Shown piece after piece: positions 8,984 through 20,836 of a DNA stretch of 64,000 nucleotides. Every line of letters starts with the position of its first letter. Within the stretch, counting starts at the first letter, position 1. Source of the stretch: Paenarthrobacter histidinolovorans (lineage in GTDB: Bacteria > Actinomycetota > Actinomycetes > Actinomycetales > Micrococcaceae); contig NZ_BMPM01000001.1 of assembly GCF_014647595.1 (NCBI RefSeq), forward strand, positions 496,001 through 560,000, given 5' to 3'. The notes below the pieces were generated by a model. That model searched no databases, was not told where the DNA came from, and saw nothing but the letters and a program-made list of their open reading frames with translations. Both the position numbers and the translations under genes were made by a program.

Positions 8984-11296
8984 TCAGTCGGTGGGCACCA
9001 GCAGCGCCACGGGGTACCGCTCCAGCAAAGTGCTTAGCTGGACAGCACCGGGGGCGTAACTTGCCCCCGTGAGTTCGTCCTTGCAGTTCGCGGGGAGTTC
9101 GATGACGGTGTCCCGCCAACCGCCCTCCCGGGCCAGTCGTCGGGGAAGGCGCGTGGCGACGGTCAGCGCGCCACGACGACCAGCGCCGCGGTCAAAGGCC
9201 ACCACGTGTCCTGCTGCCGCTCCCTGCGCTGCGACGGGCAAGTACCCTTCGAACAGCCCGGGCCGGTCCCGACGCAACCTCAGCGCCCGCGAGAGCACCA
9301 GGAGTTTGGCCGATTCCTCCGTGAACGATGGCGTCGCCCCCTGGTCCAATGCCGCCAAAGCCGCTTTGCGTTCCGCGAAGTCCACGGGCCGCCGGTTATC
9401 CGGGTCGGTCAGTGAGCCATCCCGGAACTCCGTGCCTTGGTAAACGTCGGGGACGCCGGGCATGGTGAGTTGGATCAACTTGGCGGACAACGAGTTGGAG
9501 GTCCCGTAGGGTTCCAGTTCCGCCACGAAGTTGCTCAGGGCGGCCGCGACCTCGGGAACGTCAAACGCGGCGTCGACGGCGGCTGCGAGCTGCCGTTCGA
9601 ACTCCGGGTTCGGGTCGGTCCAGTTGGTGGAGTTGCCGGCCTCCCGCGCCGCTTTCAGGGCGTATGCCTGTAGCCGTCCGCGGTCTGCCGGCCAGGCACC
9701 CACGATCGACTGCCAGACCAGGGACGCCAACGGACCATCCGGGATCGGTGCGAGCTGCTGGACTGTTCCAAGGAAAAGTTCCCACTCCGGCACGGCCTCG
9801 GAAATGACCGATATCCGTGCCCTGGCGTCCTCGCTCCGCTTGGTGTCGTGCGTGCTCAGGGTGGTCATGGACAGTGGCAGGAGCTGCTGGCGCCGGGCCA
9901 TCCGTTCGTGGAAAACTCCGGTGGGCAGCGAGAACTCGGTAGGATCTGCGCCCACCTCGGTGAGTGAGCCCAGGCGGGTGTAGCGGAAGAACGCTGTGTC
10001 CTCCACGCCCTTGGCCATCACCATTCCGGACGTCTGTTGGAACCGCCGTGCCAAAGCACTTTCTGGATCCAACAGGAGCGGCTGCAATTTCCCAAGGACG
10101 GGTTCGAGTTCGGGACGGTGCCGGCCCGCCCGCTCGATTGCTTCCACGAGGGTCTTCCCGCCATAGGGCAAATATGTCCGGTAGATGGGGAACCAGCAGA
10201 TGACCTCGGCAAGGGAGTCGGCCACCTTGGCGAACGGCAGCTCCAGGGAGGCCGGCACCAAGCGTGCGAGCCGCAGGATCTCCGAGCGCAGGATACCGTC
10301 AGCAATCCGCCGCTTGGTCCCATGGATCATCTCGGCGTAATCGGCCGGCTTTTCCGTGTTCCGCAACCGTGCGTCCAGGGAATTGAGGTAATCCTCAGCG
10401 GTTGGATCCACGAACAAGCGGTCGATGTCCGCGAGGGCGTCATAACCGGTGGTGCCTTCGCAACTGAAAGTCTCCGGAAGCTGCTCACCTGGTTCGAGGA
10501 TCTTCTCCACGAGCAGGTAGGCGCCCCCGGTCACCTCCCGAAGCCTGGCAAGGTAGCCTTCCGGATCGGCCAGCCCATCCGGATGGTCGATCCTGAGTCC
10601 ATCCACCAGGCCTTCGCGGAACCAGCGGACAACCTCGGCATGCGACTCGTCGAACACCCAGGGAATTTCAACCCGAATGCCCGCCAGGGTGTTCACGGCG
10701 AAGAAGCGGCGATAATTCAGGTCTGCGTCTGCCCGCCGCCAGCCGATCAGTTCATAATGCTGGCGCGAGTGAACGTCTTTCGGGTTGTCTTCCGGTGCGA
10801 ACGTTCCCTCGGCCAGGGGGAACCGGTGGTCGTAGTAACGAAGTTCGCCGTCCATCAGTTTGAGCTGGTCGAGGTGGTCGTCGCTGCCCAGGACCGGGAT
10901 CCGGATCTTTCCGCCGCCGAATTCCCAGTCCACATCGAAGGCCTCGGCGTACTTGGAATCCCGCCCATCCTTCAAGAGGCTCCACCACCAGGCGTTCTGC
11001 TTGGGAGAGGCAACGCCCATGTGGTTGGGCACGATGTCGGCAAGAATCCCCATGCCGTTGTCCTTGGCGGCCCTGGACAGGGCAGCCAAGCCCTCGGAGC
11101 CTCCCCTGGCGGGATCCACTGTGGAGGGATCGGTCACGTCATAGCCGTGGTCCGAGCCCTGCTCCGCGGTCAGGATGGGCGAGACATACACCCAATCGAT
11201 GCCCAGCGAGTGGAGGTAACCTGTCAGTTCGGCGGCATCCTGCAAGGTGAAGCCGGGACGGATCTGCAGGCGGTAGGTGGAGACCGGCGTCCTCAT
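8984..11296 (-). CDS. treY: Malto-oligosyltrehalose synthase
   Basis: A 770-residue GH13 enzyme that isomerises the reducing-end alpha-1,4 bond of maltodextrins to an alpha,alpha-1,1 bond. The start [19 protein letters not shown] is the standard TreY N-terminus. Region I is ADIVPNHMG (residues 86-94), the nucleophile is Asp237 in [11 protein letters not shown], the acid Glu264 is in [11 protein letters not shown], and the third acid is in [14 protein letters not shown]. Its ATG overlaps the glgX stop as ATGA, which indicates translational coupling, and AAGGA lies upstream. TreY and TreZ act in series on chains debranched by GlgX. Confidence 0.94.
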   Translation of the reverse strand: MRTPVSTYRLQIRPGFTLQDAAELTGYLHSLGIDWVYVSPILTAEQGSDHGYDVTDPSTVDPARGGSEGLAALSRAAKDNGMGILADIVPNHMGVASPKQNAWWWSLLKDGRDSKYAEAFDVDWEFGGGKIRIPVLGSDDHLDQLKLMDGELRYYDHRFPLAEGTFAPEDNPKDVHSRQHYELIGWRRADADLNYRRFFAVNTLAGIRVEIPWVFDESHAEVVRWFREGLVDGLRIDHPDGLADPEGYLARLREVTGGAYLLVEKILEPGEQLPETFSCEGTTGYDALADIDRLFVDPTAEDYLNSLDARLRNTEKPADYAEMIHGTKRRIADGILRSEILRLARLVPASLELPFAKVADSLAEVICWFPIYRTYLPYGGKTLVEAIERAGRHRPELEPVLGKLQPLLLDPESALARRFQQTSGMVMAKGVEDTAFFRYTRLGSLTEVGADPTEFSLPTGVFHERMARRQQLLPLSMTTLSTHDTKRSEDARARISVISEAVPEWELFLGTVQQLAPIPDGPLASLVWQSIVGAWPADRGRLQAYALKAAREAGNSTNWTDPNPEFERQLAAAVDAAFDVPEVAAALSNFVAELEPYGTSNSLSAKLIQLTMPGVPDVYQGTEFRDGSLTDPDNRRPVDFAERKAALAALDQGATPSFTEESAKLLVLSRALRLRRDRPGLFEGYLPVAAQGAAAGHVVAFDRGAGRRGALTVATRLPRRLAREGGWRDTVIELPANCKDELTGASYAPGAVQLSTLLERYPVALLVPTD

Positions 11297-13587
11297 GATT
11301 CGGATTCCTTCGCTTCGCCCGCTTCCGCGGCGTCGCCGGCGTCGTCCTCCGGGGCGGTGCCCTTGTAGTCATACGGCAGCGAGGTGACAGCGGGAGCCGT
11401 CATCGAGGCCGTTTCAGGGGTGCTCGTCTGCGTCAATGCTGCAAGCGAGGCAGCAACGGAGTGGTCAGGTTCAATCTCGGGTGTGCTGTGCGCACGCAGG
11501 ACAACCAGCGATTTGCCGCCCACGGAGAGGATCTGGTCGGGCTTGATGACACCCGCTTCAGCGCCCTCTCCCGCAGTATCGATCATGACATCCCAAGCCG
11601 GCGCATATTCGTCGGACGGAATCCTGAAGTCCACGTCTTCCTGGTCTGCGTTGAAGTACAGCAGGAAGTTGACGTCGGTGATGCGGCGGCCCTGGTTGTC
11701 GCGTCCATGGATGCCGTCACCGTTAAGGAACACGCCAACCGAGCGGCCAAGGGCTTCGTCCCAATCCGAAGGACTCATGGTGCTGGCATCGGCATCCAGC
11801 CATACGATGTCCGGAAGCCGCTCGCCCTCTCCGCGGAGCACGGGGCGCCCGTCGAAGAACCGGCTTCGCCGCAGACTGGGGTGCTTGGCGCGCAGGGCGC
11901 TGACCGCCGCGGTGAATTCGATGAGCGGCTGGTCCACATTGTCCCAGTTGATCCAGGTGAGCTCGGAATCCTGGCAGTAGCCGTTGTTGTTGCCGTTCTG
12001 CGTCCTGCCGAGTTCATCACCGTGGAGAAGCATGGGAACACCCTGGGACAGGAACAGTGAGGCAATGAAATTCCGCTGCTGGCGTGCCCGCAGGCCAAGG
12101 ACGATGGGGTCGTCCGTGGGCCCTTCTTCCCCGCAGTTCCATGAACGGTTGTGGGATTCGCCGTCGTTGTTGTCTTCGCCGTTGGCCTCGTTGTGTTTCT
12201 CGTTGTAGGAGACCAGGTCCGCCAGCGTGAAGCCATCGTGGGCGGTGACGAAGTTGATGGACGCAACCGGCCGCCGGCCTGAATGTTCGTAGAGATCGGC
12301 CGAGCCTGTGAGGCGTGATGCGAATTCGCCCAGCGTGGACGGTTCGCCGCGCCAGAAGTCCCTCACCGTGTCGCGGTACTGGCCGTTCCATTCGGTCCAC
12401 TGCGGGGGGAAGTTGCCAACCTGGTAGCCGCCGGGACCGACGTCCCACGGCTCAGCGATGAGCTTCACCTGGGAAACAACCGGATCCTGCTGGATGAGTT
12501 CAAAGAAGGTGGAGAGTTTGTCCACGTCGTAGAACTCGCGGGCAAGTGTGGAGGCGAGGTCGAAGCGGAAGCCGTCGACGTGCATTTCCGTGACCCAATA
12601 CCGGAGGGAGTCCATGAGCAGCTGCAGTGAGTGCGGGCTTCGGACATTCAGCGAGTTACCCGTACCCGTGTAGTCCATGTAGTACTTCTGGTCATCCTCC
12701 ACCAAGCGGTAGTACGCGGAGTTGTCGATGCCCTTGAAGGACAACGTGGGCCCCAGGTGGTTGCCTTCGGCAGTGTGGTTGTACACGACGTCCAGGATGA
12801 CTTCGATGCCCGCGGTGTGCAGCGCACGGACCATGGCTTTGAAGTCCTGAACCTGCTGGCCGGTGTCGCCCTTGGAGCTGTAGCTGTTGTGGGGCGCGAA
12901 GAAACCAATGGTGTTGTAGCCCCAGTAGTTGTTCAGGCCCTTGTCCTGCAGGATGCCGTCGTTGACGAACTGGTGCACCGGCATGAGTTCAATGGCGGTG
13001 ATCCCGAGCTTCTGCAGGTGCGAGATGACCGCAGGGTGTGCCACGCCGGCGTACGTGCCGCGCTGCTCTTCGGGTACTTCCGGGTGCAGCTGGGTGAGCC
13101 CCTTGACGTGGGCTTCATAGATGACCGACTTGTGGTACGGAATCCTCAGGAGCTTGTCGCCGTCCCAGTCGAAGAACGGGTTGATGACCACGCCCAGCAT
13201 CATGTGCGGCGCTGAATCCTCATCGTTCCGCGAATCCGGGTCTCCCAGATTGTAGGAGAACAGGGACGGATCCCAGTCGATCTGCCGGTGAATGGCTTTG
13301 GCGTACGGATCCAGCAGCAGCTTGTTGGGGTTGAAGCGCTGACCGGCATCGGGATCGTAGGGCCCATGAACCCGATAGCCGTACTTCTGTCCCGGCTGCA
13401 CCTGCGGCAGGTAGCAATGCCATACGTAACCATCTACTTCGGTAACTTCTACGCGGACTTCCCCGCCGTCGTCGTCGAAGAGACACAACTCCACTTTTTC
13501 GGCCTTCTCGCTGAACAGCGCGAAGTTGGTGCCGGTGCCGTCAAAGGTGGCACCCAGCGGATAAGCCGATCCAGGCCAGACTTCCAT
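11293..13587 (-). CDS. glgX: Glycogen debranching enzyme (isoamylase type)
   Basis: A 764-residue GH13 isoamylase-like protein, also named TreX in trehalose operons. It cleaves alpha-1,6 branches of glycogen to give linear maltodextrins for TreY. The N-terminal CBM48-like part contains [19 protein letters not shown]. Catalytic residues are Asp343 in [10 protein letters not shown], Glu379 in LIAEPWDVG and the Asp in [14 protein letters not shown] 13587 follows AAGAGGAG; the frame extends 12 codons further upstream without family similarity. The C-terminal 60 residues are low-complexity ([15 protein letters not shown], then [16 protein letters not shown]). It is the first gene of the trehalose operon. 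Confidence 0.93.
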   Translation of the reverse strand: MEVWPGSAYPLGATFDGTGTNFALFSEKAEKVELCLFDDDGGEVRVEVTEVDGYVWHCYLPQVQPGQKYGYRVHGPYDPDAGQRFNPNKLLLDPYAKAIHRQIDWDPSLFSYNLGDPDSRNDEDSAPHMMLGVVINPFFDWDGDKLLRIPYHKSVIYEAHVKGLTQLHPEVPEEQRGTYAGVAHPAVISHLQKLGITAIELMPVHQFVNDGILQDKGLNNYWGYNTIGFFAPHNSYSSKGDTGQQVQDFKAMVRALHTAGIEVILDVVYNHTAEGNHLGPTLSFKGIDNSAYYRLVEDDQKYYMDYTGTGNSLNVRSPHSLQLLMDSLRYWVTEMHVDGFRFDLASTLAREFYDVDKLSTFFELIQQDPVVSQVKLIAEPWDVGPGGYQVGNFPPQWTEWNGQYRDTVRDFWRGEPSTLGEFASRLTGSADLYEHSGRRPVASINFVTAHDGFTLADLVSYNEKHNEANGEDNNDGESHNRSWNCGEEGPTDDPIVLGLRARQQRNFIASLFLSQGVPMLLHGDELGRTQNGNNNGYCQDSELTWINWDNVDQPLIEFTAAVSALRAKHPSLRRSRFFDGRPVLRGEGERLPDIVWLDADASTMSPSDWDEALGRSVGVFLNGDGIHGRDNQGRRITDVNFLLYFNADQEDVDFRIPSDEYAPAWDVMIDTAGEGAEAGVIKPDQILSVGGKSLVVLRAHSTPEIEPDHSVAASLAALTQTSTPETASMTAPAVTSLPYDYKGTAPEDDAGDAAEAGEAKESES

Positions 13588-13655
13588 GCGTTCTCCTCTT
13601 GATGATGCGAACAACTGTTGCAAGCCTACTCAGTACCCTGACAACGACAGTAACC

Positions 13656-15233
13656 TTACGGTATTGTTCGGTCGTATTCCGCGCTGAGCGAACCAATAAC
13701 GCCCGGTACAGCCTCAGCGATTGCCGAGGCTGTAAGGGGGCCACCGTTGCAAGCTGCCGATGCGACGGTCCCGGCCCGTCCGTGGACGCTGGCCGCGACG
13801 GCCGCCACAGCAGCCCAGCGGTCGGCGGGATCCAGGCCCAAGCCGGCATACGCGGCGTCGTCGTCGGCAATCCCGTCAGCAGCCTGCGCCACCAACGCTC
13901 CCAGCACTCCGGCCAGGACATCGCCGCTGCCGGCGGTCGCCATCCAGGGGGTGCCTTCGGACTGGCTGAAAACAATTCCCGACGGCGACGCCACAAGTGT
14001 CGTGGCACCCTTCAGGAGCACTGTGGCTCCGGTTTGCTGCGCAGCCTGGCGTACGAAGTGCAGGGGCCGGGATTCGACGTCGGCTCGGGTCACCGCCACT
14101 TCACCGGTGGAAGGAAGCGAGTCCAGCAACGACGCAAGTTCACCGGCATGCGGGGTGAGGATCCAGTGGGGCGGGCAGCGTTCCGGCAGCAGGCTCAGTG
14201 CCCCGGCGTCCACCACCACCGGAAGATCATTGCCAAGAGCCATCTCCACGGCAGCTCCTGCCCGGCCCAGCTGCTCCTCGCCGTCGACGCCCGGACCCAC
14301 CACCCAAGCCTGCACGCGGCCCGGATCCCCGCTCTCCCACAAAGCCTCCGGGGTTCGGGAAAGAACCATTCGTGCCGCTGGTTCGGGGCCGATGTAGCGC
14401 ACCATGCCTACCCCCGCGAGGGCCGCTGCGTGCACACCCAGGGCAGCGGCGCCGGCAAAACGGGACGAGCCCGCGACGACGCCCAGGACGCCACGGGAGT
14501 ATTTATGGGACCGCCGGCCGGGGTGGGGCAGCAACGCGCCCAGGTCCCGGCCAGTAAGGCGGCGCAGCTCCGGCGCTTGTTCCGGAAGTGCAGGTTCGAT
14601 GCCGATCCGCACCAGTTCCACCCGCCCCGCGCAGCCCTCGCCCGGATCGGTCAGGAGCCCTGCCTTGAAGCCACCAAAGGTGACCGTGACATCCGCATCC
14701 AGCACCGGCCAATGGACCTCTCCCGTGCCGGCATCCAGCCCACTGGGGACATCGCAGGCTACAACCAGCCGGGGGCCGAGTTCCTGCAGCGCGGCAATCA
14801 ATTCCGCAGGGGCGTCCCGCAATCCTCCGCGGGCACCAGTGCCCAGCAAAGCATCGATGATGACGTCCTCGCCGGCGCACAGAACGGCGAGTTCTTCGGC
14901 ATTGGAAGTCCCGAGTTGCAAGACCCGCCCGCCTGCGGCCCGGAAAGCGGCCAATGCCTCCGCGTGGACGGAATCGGCGGCGAGTACCGCCGTCGAGCGC
15001 ATTCCGCGTCGGGCGAGATGCGCGGCAGCATAGAGGCCGTCACCGCCGTTGTTGCCTTTGCCGGCAAGGACCGTGACGCTCGCTCCAGCCAACCGGCGCT
15101 TTTTCTTCAGTTCACGGATGACTGCCTGGGCAAGGCCGTAGGCTGCCCGTTGCATGAGAACAGCGCCCTCACCGGAGTCCAGGAGCGGTTGTTCCGCGTC
15201 CCTGATCTGTTGTCCGGTGAAGGCGCTGATCAT
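13656..15233 (-). CDS. nnr: Bifunctional NAD(P)H-hydrate epimerase and ADP-dependent dehydratase
   Basis: A 525-residue fusion that repairs hydrated NADH and NADPH. The N-terminal YjeF_N domain (residues 1-210) epimerises NAD(P)HX and shows LAGKGNNGGDGLYAAAHLARRG and ACDVPSGLDAGTG. The C-terminal ribokinase-like dehydratase domain (about 225-510) shows KYSRGVLGVVAG, LTPHAGEL and the nucleotide site WMATAGSGDVLAGVLGALVAQ. The fused length is normal. It lies 15 nt after acpS, in a likely glmS-acpS-nnr operon. The ATG at 15233 has only a weak ribosome binding site, consistent with coupling. Confidence 0.93.
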   Translation of the reverse strand: MISAFTGQQIRDAEQPLLDSGEGAVLMQRAAYGLAQAVIRELKKKRRLAGASVTVLAGKGNNGGDGLYAAAHLARRGMRSTAVLAADSVHAEALAAFRAAGGRVLQLGTSNAEELAVLCAGEDVIIDALLGTGARGGLRDAPAELIAALQELGPRLVVACDVPSGLDAGTGEVHWPVLDADVTVTFGGFKAGLLTDPGEGCAGRVELVRIGIEPALPEQAPELRRLTGRDLGALLPHPGRRSHKYSRGVLGVVAGSSRFAGAAALGVHAAALAGVGMVRYIGPEPAARMVLSRTPEALWESGDPGRVQAWVVGPGVDGEEQLGRAGAAVEMALGNDLPVVVDAGALSLLPERCPPHWILTPHAGELASLLDSLPSTGEVAVTRADVESRPLHFVRQAAQQTGATVLLKGATTLVASPSGIVFSQSEGTPWMATAGSGDVLAGVLGALVAQAADGIADDDAAYAGLGLDPADRWAAVAAVAASVHGRAGTVASAACNGGPLTASAIAEAVPGVIGSLSAEYDRTIP

Positions 15234-15248
15234 TGTTGAAGTGTCCGT

Positions 15249-15596
15249 CTAGCCCTCAGCGAGGACAGTTGCCGTGGCGATGCCGCCGTCGTGGCTCATT
15301 GACAGGTGCCAGCGCTTGACGCCCTTGGCCTCTGCGACGGCAAGCACAGTCCCCTTGACCTGGATGGTGGGACCATTCTGGTCCAGGCCGATCCAGCAGT
15401 CCTGCCAATTCATGCCTGCCGGTGCGCCCAGGACCTTGGCCACAGCTTCCTTCGCTGCGAAGCGGGCGGCCAGGGACCGTGTGTTGAGTTCACGCTCGGC
15501 AGGCACGAACAGGCGATCCCTCAACCCTGGAGTCCGTTCAAGCTGCCGGCCAAACCGCTCAATGTCTACGACGTCTACGCCAATGCCAACAATCAT
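15249..15596 (-). CDS. acpS: Holo-[acyl-carrier-protein] synthase
   Basis: A 115-residue phosphopantetheinyl transferase that moves 4'-phosphopantetheine from CoA to apo-ACP. The N-terminal [14 protein letters not shown] carries the Mg-binding Asp, and [18 protein letters not shown] carries the second motif with its Glu and Lys. The C-terminal [15 protein letters not shown] is the usual end. The length is normal for the AcpS type. It begins 4 nt after the glmS stop and is followed closely by nnr, so the three genes are probably co-transcribed. Confidence 0.94.
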   Translation of the reverse strand: MIVGIGVDVVDIERFGRQLERTPGLRDRLFVPAERELNTRSLAARFAAKEAVAKVLGAPAGMNWQDCWIGLDQNGPTIQVKGTVLAVAEAKGVKRWHLSMSHDGGIATATVLAEG

Positions 15597-15600
15597 GCGG

Positions 15601-17484
15601 TTATTCTACGGTCACGCTCTTGGCAAGGTTACGCGGCTGATCGACGTCGTAACCCTTCGCCCCGGCCAGTTCGGCAGCAAAGATCTGCAGCGGAACCGTG
15701 GTGAGCAGCGGCATGAGCAGAGTAGGCGTCTCCGGTACGTAGAAGACGTGCTCTGCGTAGTCCTTGACCGACTCGTCGCCCTCTTCGGCGATCACCAGGG
15801 TGCGTGCACCACGTGCGCGTACTTCCTGGATGTTGCTGACCACCTTGGAGTGCAGGGAGTCACGGCCACGCGGGGACGGCACGACGACGAAGACCGGCTG
15901 GCCGTCGTCGATCAGGGCGATCGGGCCGTGCTTGAGCTCGCCGGCGGCGAAGCCTTCAGCGTGGATGTAGGCGATTTCCTTGAGCTTCAGGGCGCCTTCG
16001 AGTGCTACGGGGTAGCCAACGTGGCGGCCCAGGAACAGCACCGACTTTTCGTCCTTCATGCTGCGGGCAAGCTCGCGAAGGGGTCCGGCGTTGTCCAGGA
16101 TTGACTGGATCTTGGCCGGGATCTTGTTAAGGTCCGCGAGGACATCCTTGATCTGGCCGGAGAAGATGTTGCCGCGCAGCTGGGCGAGGTAGAGGCCCAG
16201 GAGGTAGGCAGCCGTGATCTGCGCCAGGAAGGCCTTGGTGGAAGCAACCGCGATTTCCGGGCCGGCATGCGTGTACAGCACGGCATCGGATTCACGCGGA
16301 ATGGTGGATCCGTTGGTGTTGCAGATGGAAATCGTCTTGGCGCCCTGTTCCCGGGCGTAACGGACAGCCATGAGGGTGTCCATGGTTTCGCCGGACTGGC
16401 TGATGGAAACCACCAGGGTGTTGGAGTCAACGATCGGGTCCCGGTAGCGGAACTCGTGGGCAAGCTCCACCTCGGTGGGGATACGGCACCAGTTCTCGAT
16501 TGCGTACTTGGCCACCAGGCCCGCGTAGGCTGCGGTACCGCAGGCGAGGACGATGATCTTGTCCACCTGCTTGAGGAGCTCGGGATCGATACGGAGCTCG
16601 TCCAGCGTCAGCTTGCCGTTGAGGTCGGAGCGGCCCAGGAGGGTCTGTGCCACGGCGTCAGGCTGGTCGTTGATTTCCTTCTCCATGAAGGAACTGAAGC
16701 CGCCCTTTTCAGCCGAAGCCGGGTCCCAGTCAACGTGGTATTCCTTGCCTTCGGCCGGTGCGCCGAAGAAATCGGTGATCTCAACGGTGTCCGCGGTGAT
16801 GGTGACGATCTGGTCCTGGCCAAGTTCCACAGCGCGGCGCGTGTAGTCAATGAAGCCTGAGACGTCGGAGCCGAGGAAGTTCTCGCCATCGCCCAGGCCC
16901 ACCACCAGGGGGGAGTTGCGGCGGGCCGCAACTACGAGGTCAGGCTGGTCGGCGTGCACGGCCAGGAGCGTGAAAGCACCCTCAAGGCGCTGGCAGGCGA
17001 GGCGCATCGCTTCGGTGAGGTTGCCGCCGTCGCCGTTGAGCTGGTTCCGGAAGATGTCTCCCAGAAGTGCCGCAGCGACTTCGGTGTCCGTTTCGGATTC
17101 GAACGTGACACCCTTGGCGAGCAGTTCCTGGCGGAGCTCAGCGAAGTTCTCGATGATGCCGTTGTGAATGACAGCCAACCGTCCACCGTCGGAAAGGTGC
17201 GGGTGGGCGTTACGGTCGGTGGGTCCGCCGTGCGTGGCCCACCGGGTGTGGCCAATGCCTGTCAGGGACTTGGGAACGGGATGCGCTTCCAGTTCCTCGA
17301 TCAAGTTGCTCAGCTTGCCGGACTTTTTACGGGATGAGATGGCCCCATCAGCCACTACTGCGACGCCGGCGGAGTCATAGCCGCGGTACTCCAGACGGCG
17401 CAGCCCTTCCACCACGACGTCAAGGGCGCTGTAACCAGCTGCCTCGCGAGACGAATTGCCAACATAGCCTACGATTCCACACAT
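15601..17484 (-). CDS. glmS: Glutamine--fructose-6-phosphate aminotransferase (isomerizing)
   Basis: A 627-residue enzyme that makes glucosamine 6-phosphate from fructose 6-phosphate and glutamine, the entry to peptidoglycan amino sugars and UDP-GlcNAc. Met 17484 is followed at once by Cys (MCGIVGYVG), the N-terminal nucleophile after Met removal. The frame upstream of it has no family similarity. The glutaminase domain shows GHTRWATHG and DGGNLTEAM. Two SIS domains follow, with [14 protein letters not shown] and [22 protein letters not shown], ending in NLAKSVTVE. It heads the glmS-acpS-nnr operon; glmM, which uses its product, lies 2 kb away. Confidence 0.96.
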   Translation of the reverse strand: MCGIVGYVGNSSREAAGYSALDVVVEGLRRLEYRGYDSAGVAVVADGAISSRKKSGKLSNLIEELEAHPVPKSLTGIGHTRWATHGGPTDRNAHPHLSDGGRLAVIHNGIIENFAELRQELLAKGVTFESETDTEVAAALLGDIFRNQLNGDGGNLTEAMRLACQRLEGAFTLLAVHADQPDLVVAARRNSPLVVGLGDGENFLGSDVSGFIDYTRRAVELGQDQIVTITADTVEITDFFGAPAEGKEYHVDWDPASAEKGGFSSFMEKEINDQPDAVAQTLLGRSDLNGKLTLDELRIDPELLKQVDKIIVLACGTAAYAGLVAKYAIENWCRIPTEVELAHEFRYRDPIVDSNTLVVSISQSGETMDTLMAVRYAREQGAKTISICNTNGSTIPRESDAVLYTHAGPEIAVASTKAFLAQITAAYLLGLYLAQLRGNIFSGQIKDVLADLNKIPAKIQSILDNAGPLRELARSMKDEKSVLFLGRHVGYPVALEGALKLKEIAYIHAEGFAAGELKHGPIALIDDGQPVFVVVPSPRGRDSLHSKVVSNIQEVRARGARTLVIAEEGDESVKDYAEHVFYVPETPTLLMPLLTTVPLQIFAAELAGAKGYDVDQPRNLAKSVTVE

Positions 17485-17623
17485 GGGTACAAGCCTAACG
17501 GCTAGCGCAAACAACTGATGTGGGACATCCCATTTCCTGCTGCCGCTCACGACCCCCACAGCGCCCATAATTCATCCAACAGCCACCGCGCATTTCCTGT
17601 TCAGCCGCGCGGAGGGCAGAATC

Positions 17624-18595
17624 ATGATCGTGACTTTGCAACGCACCGAAGCTAATGGCGACGGCGCTTCCCCGTTTGTTGAGCTGGACCGCCAGACCTG
17701 GTCCCGGCTCGCAGCACAGATGGAGCAGCCCCTCAACGAAGAGGACATTTTCCGTCTGCGCGGGCTCGGTGACCCCCTGGACATGAAGGAAGTCCGGGAG
17801 GTTTACCTTCCCTTGTCCAGGCTTCTCCACCTGTACGTCCAGGCATCACACCAGCTTCACGCCGCAACCACCACCTTTTTGGGTGAGCAAACCCAGCGCA
17901 CGCCCTTCGTGATCGGAGTGGCCGGTTCCGTGGCAGTAGGCAAGTCCACCATCGCCCGTGTGCTCCGCGAAATGCTGCGCCGCTGGCCCGGTACGCCAAA
18001 TGTGGAACTCATCACGACCGATGGTTTCCTCTACCCCCTGGCAGAGCTCAAGCGCCGGCACCTCCTTGAGCGCAAGGGCTTCCCGGAGTCCTACGACCGG
18101 CGCGGACTCCTTCGCTTCGTTTCGGAGGTCAAGGGCGGAGCCGAGGAAGTCCGGGCGCCCTGGTACTCGCACGTTACCTACGACATCGTGCCCGGCAAGG
18201 AAGTCGTTGTGCGCCGCCCCGACGTCCTGATCGTCGAGGGCTTGAACGTGCTTGCACCGGCACGGCCCCGCATGGACGGCAAGCAGGGCCTGGCCGTCAG
18301 CGACTTCTTCGATTTCTCCATTTATGTCGACGCCAAGACCTCGTACATCGAGGAATGGTACGTGGACCGTTTCCGGAAGCTGCGCAGTACGGCTTTCGCC
18401 CAGCCGGAGTCCTACTTCCACCGGTACGCCACGTTGTCGGACGAGGACGCCGAGTCCACCGCCCGCGGTATTTGGAAGCGCATCAACGAGCCCAACCTCA
18501 AGGAAAACGTCTTGCCTACACGGGGTCGGGCACAGCTGGTGCTCACCAAGGACGCAGACCACTCCATCAGGCGCATGCTGCTGAGGAAGGTCTAG
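17624..18595 (+). CDS. coaA: Type I pantothenate kinase
   Basis: A 323-residue kinase that phosphorylates pantothenate in the first committed step of coenzyme A synthesis. The P-loop is [17 protein letters not shown] (about residues 97-113). Other family blocks are [28 protein letters not shown] and the C-terminal [21 protein letters not shown]. The size fits bacterial CoaA. ATG 17624 follows GGAGG. It is divergent from glmS, and its TAG stop directly abuts the ATG of the next gene, so the two are likely co-translated. Confidence 0.95.
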   Translation: MIVTLQRTEANGDGASPFVELDRQTWSRLAAQMEQPLNEEDIFRLRGLGDPLDMKEVREVYLPLSRLLHLYVQASHQLHAATTTFLGEQTQRTPFVIGVAGSVAVGKSTIARVLREMLRRWPGTPNVELITTDGFLYPLAELKRRHLLERKGFPESYDRRGLLRFVSEVKGGAEEVRAPWYSHVTYDIVPGKEVVVRRPDVLIVEGLNVLAPARPRMDGKQGLAVSDFFDFSIYVDAKTSYIEEWYVDRFRKLRSTAFAQPESYFHRYATLSDEDAESTARGIWKRINEPNLKENVLPTRGRAQLVLTKDADHSIRRMLLRKV

Positions 18596-19462
18596 ATGCC
18601 AAACGACAACACGCCGATGCCCAGCCGCCGGGCTTTCGCCGGGCTGCTCACGGCCAGCGCCGGCCTCGCCGCCCTGACAGCGTGCACTCCGAAGGACGGG
18701 GTACCCTCCCCTGCTGCCGCCAGCATGCCGGCCCAGGGCGACGTAACGTCCGCTGCGCCCGCCTCAAGCTCCCCTGCCGCAACCGCGACGCCGTCGGCCA
18801 CCACAGAGCCCACCATCGCCGCTACGCCCGCTCCGGCTCCTTCCAGCACCATCAAGCCCCAGCACTCCCTGACGGATCCCACCAGTCCTTGGGTGATCGT
18901 CAACAAGCACAGGCCCTTGAACCCGCAAGACTTTGTGCCGGCCGATTTGGTGCAGCCGGCCATCAGGCTCGCCGTCAGCGGCGAAGCGGCCCTCTTGAAC
19001 AGCACGACGGCGGCTGCCGCAGAGAAGATGTTCGGGGCGGCGGCCTCGGAGGGCGTCATCATGACACTGGCCTCGGGTTACCGTTCCTACACAACCCAGG
19101 TATCCACATACAACGGATATGTTGCCAGCACGGGCCAGGCCGCAGCCGACCGTGCCTCGGCCCGGCCAGGGCACTCCGAACACCAGACGGGCTGGTCATT
19201 CGACATCGGCGACGGAGGCGGAGCGTGCAGCTTCCAGCCATGCTTCGCCGAGCAGCCGGCAGCGATCTGGGCCAAAGCCAATGCGCACAAGTTCGGATTC
19301 GTCGTCAGGTACCCCTGGATGTTCCACGACACCACAGGCTACTTCTACGAATCCTGGCACCTCCGGTACATCGGAGTGGATGCCGCGGTGGACATGGCCA
19401 CACGCGGCATCACGACTCTCGAAGAGTACTTCGGGCTGGAAGCCGCTCCGGACTACCTCTAG
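18596..19462 (+). CDS. VanY/D-alanyl-D-alanine carboxypeptidase family lipoprotein
   Basis: A 288-residue exported zinc peptidase that would trim the terminal D-Ala of peptidoglycan stems. The N-terminus SRRAFAGLLTASAGLAALTAC combines a twin-arginine-like pair with a lipobox (LTAC), so it is probably a Tat-dependent membrane lipoprotein. A Ser/Thr/Pro/Ala linker runs to about residue 85. The VanY core then shows LASGYRSYTTQ, the zinc motif SEHQTGWSFDIGD and ESWHLRYIG with its catalytic Glu and His. GAGGAAGG precedes ATG 18596, which directly follows the coaA stop. Activity is inferred from the family. Confidence 0.88.
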   Translation: MPNDNTPMPSRRAFAGLLTASAGLAALTACTPKDGVPSPAAASMPAQGDVTSAAPASSSPAATATPSATTEPTIAATPAPAPSSTIKPQHSLTDPTSPWVIVNKHRPLNPQDFVPADLVQPAIRLAVSGEAALLNSTTAAAAEKMFGAAASEGVIMTLASGYRSYTTQVSTYNGYVASTGQAAADRASARPGHSEHQTGWSFDIGDGGGACSFQPCFAEQPAAIWAKANAHKFGFVVRYPWMFHDTTGYFYESWHLRYIGVDAAVDMATRGITTLEEYFGLEAAPDYL

Positions 19463-19471
19463 CTCCGGTTC

Positions 19472-20836
19472 CTAGACGGCCATTTCGCTGGAGGCCCCCA
19501 GGCGCTCCTTGACCACGGCAGCGAGCTCGGTGCAGATGCGCTCGGCCGTTTCCATGTCTGCCGCTTCCACCATCACGCGGACCAGCGCCTCAGTGCCGGA
19601 AGGACGCAGCAGCACCCTGCCGGTCTCGCCGAGTTCAAGCTCGGCTGCGGCCACAGCCGCAGCCACGCCTTCGTCAGTCGCGGCACGGGCCTTGTCGACA
19701 CCCTTGACGTTGATCATGAGCTGCGGAAGCTTGGTCATCGCACCGGCAAGGTCCTGGAGGGTGCGGCCAGTGAGGGCCACCTGCGCGGCAAGCTGCAGTC
19801 CGGTCAGGACGCCATCGCCTGTGGTTGCGTAATCGGAGAAGATCACATGGCCCGACTGTTCGCCGCCGAGGTTGTAACCGCCGTCGCGCATTTCTTCCAG
19901 CACGTAACGGTCACCAACACCGGTTTCGCGGATGGTGATGCCGGCATCGCGCAGGGCGATCTTCAGCCCGAGGTTGCTCATGACCGTGGCGACCAGGATG
20001 TCGTCCTTGAGCTTGCCGGCCTTCTTGAGCGCCAGTGCCAGGATCGCCATGATCTGGTCACCATCCACTTCGTTGCCTTCGTGGTCAACGGCGAGGCAGC
20101 GGTCGGCGTCGCCGTCGTGCGCTACGCCGAGGTCCGCGCGGTGCTTGACCACGGCTTCCTTCAACGGACCCAGGTGGGTTGAACCAACGCCTTCGTTAAT
20201 GTTCAGGCCGTCAGGCTCTGCTCCGATGACCACCACATCCGCGCCGGCGTCCTTGAACACCTGGGGCGAGCAGCCACTTGCGGCACCGTGGGCGCAGTCA
20301 AGCACTACTTTGAGGCCGTCCAGGCGCTTCGGGAGCGTGCCGAGCAAGTGCACGATGTACCGGTCCTCGGCGTCCGAGAAGCGCTGGATGCGTCCGACGT
20401 CGGCGCCTACCGGCCGCTGCGGCTCTTTGCCAAGCTGCGCTTCGATGGCGTCCTCGACGTCGTCGGGAAGCTTCTGGCCGCCCCGGGCGAAGAACTTGAT
20501 TCCGTTGTCCGGTGCAGGGTTGTGGGAGGCGGACAGCATGACACCGAAATCGGCGTCGAGATCTGCCACCAGGTAAGCCGCAGCCGGGGTGGGGAGGACA
20601 CCGGCGTCGTAAACGTCGATTCCGGAGCTCGAAAGCCCTGCCTCCACGGCGGCGGCGAGGAATTCACCGCTGGCCCGGGGGTCCCGGGCGACCACGGCGC
20701 GGGGCCGCTTTCCGTCCGTCGCGCGGTCATGGCCGAGTACGACGGCGGCCGCCTGCGCGAGCTGCATAGCCAGTTCGGCGGTGAGTAATCCGTTCGCGAG
20801 ACCGCGCACGCCATCTGTTCCAAATAATCTAGACAT
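19472..20836 (-). CDS. glmM: Phosphoglucosamine mutase
   Basis: A 454-residue enzyme that converts glucosamine 6-phosphate to glucosamine 1-phosphate, the step after Glm[15 protein letters not shown] is the standard N-terminus. The active phosphoserine loop is [17 protein letters not shown], the metal loop is [11 protein letters not shown], and the sugar loop is [10 protein letters not shown]; the phosphate-binding [13 protein letters not shown] is at the C-terminus. ATG 20836 has no visible ribosome binding site, but a TAAACT lies 7 nt upstream and leaderless transcription is possible. A hairpin separates it from the upstream rplM-rpsI operon. It is convergent with the VanY gene, 9 nt apart. 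Confidence 0.95.
   Translation of the reverse strand: MSRLFGTDGVRGLANGLLTAELAMQLAQAAAVVLGHDRATDGKRPRAVVARDPRASGEFLAAAVEAGLSSSGIDVYDAGVLPTPAAAYLVADLDADFGVMLSASHNPAPDNGIKFFARGGQKLPDDVEDAIEAQLGKEPQRPVGADVGRIQRFSDAEDRYIVHLLGTLPKRLDGLKVVLDCAHGAASGCSPQVFKDAGADVVVIGAEPDGLNINEGVGSTHLGPLKEAVVKHRADLGVAHDGDADRCLAVDHEGNEVDGDQIMAILALALKKAGKLKDDILVATVMSNLGLKIALRDAGITIRETGVGDRYVLEEMRDGGYNLGGEQSGHVIFSDYATTGDGVLTGLQLAAQVALTGRTLQDLAGAMTKLPQLMINVKGVDKARAATDEGVAAAVAAAELELGETGRVLLRPSGTEALVRVMVEAADMETAERICTELAAVVKERLGASSEMAV

Noticed and set aside
10037-11368. 443-codon plus-strand frame opposite treY
   Set aside because: It is the mirror frame of treY, whose catalytic motifs are intact.
13599-15239. Long plus-strand reading frame opposite nnr
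   Set aside because: It is antisense to a gene with clear motifs, and its Arg/Gly-rich translation has no domain. Such shadows are expected in high-GC DNA.
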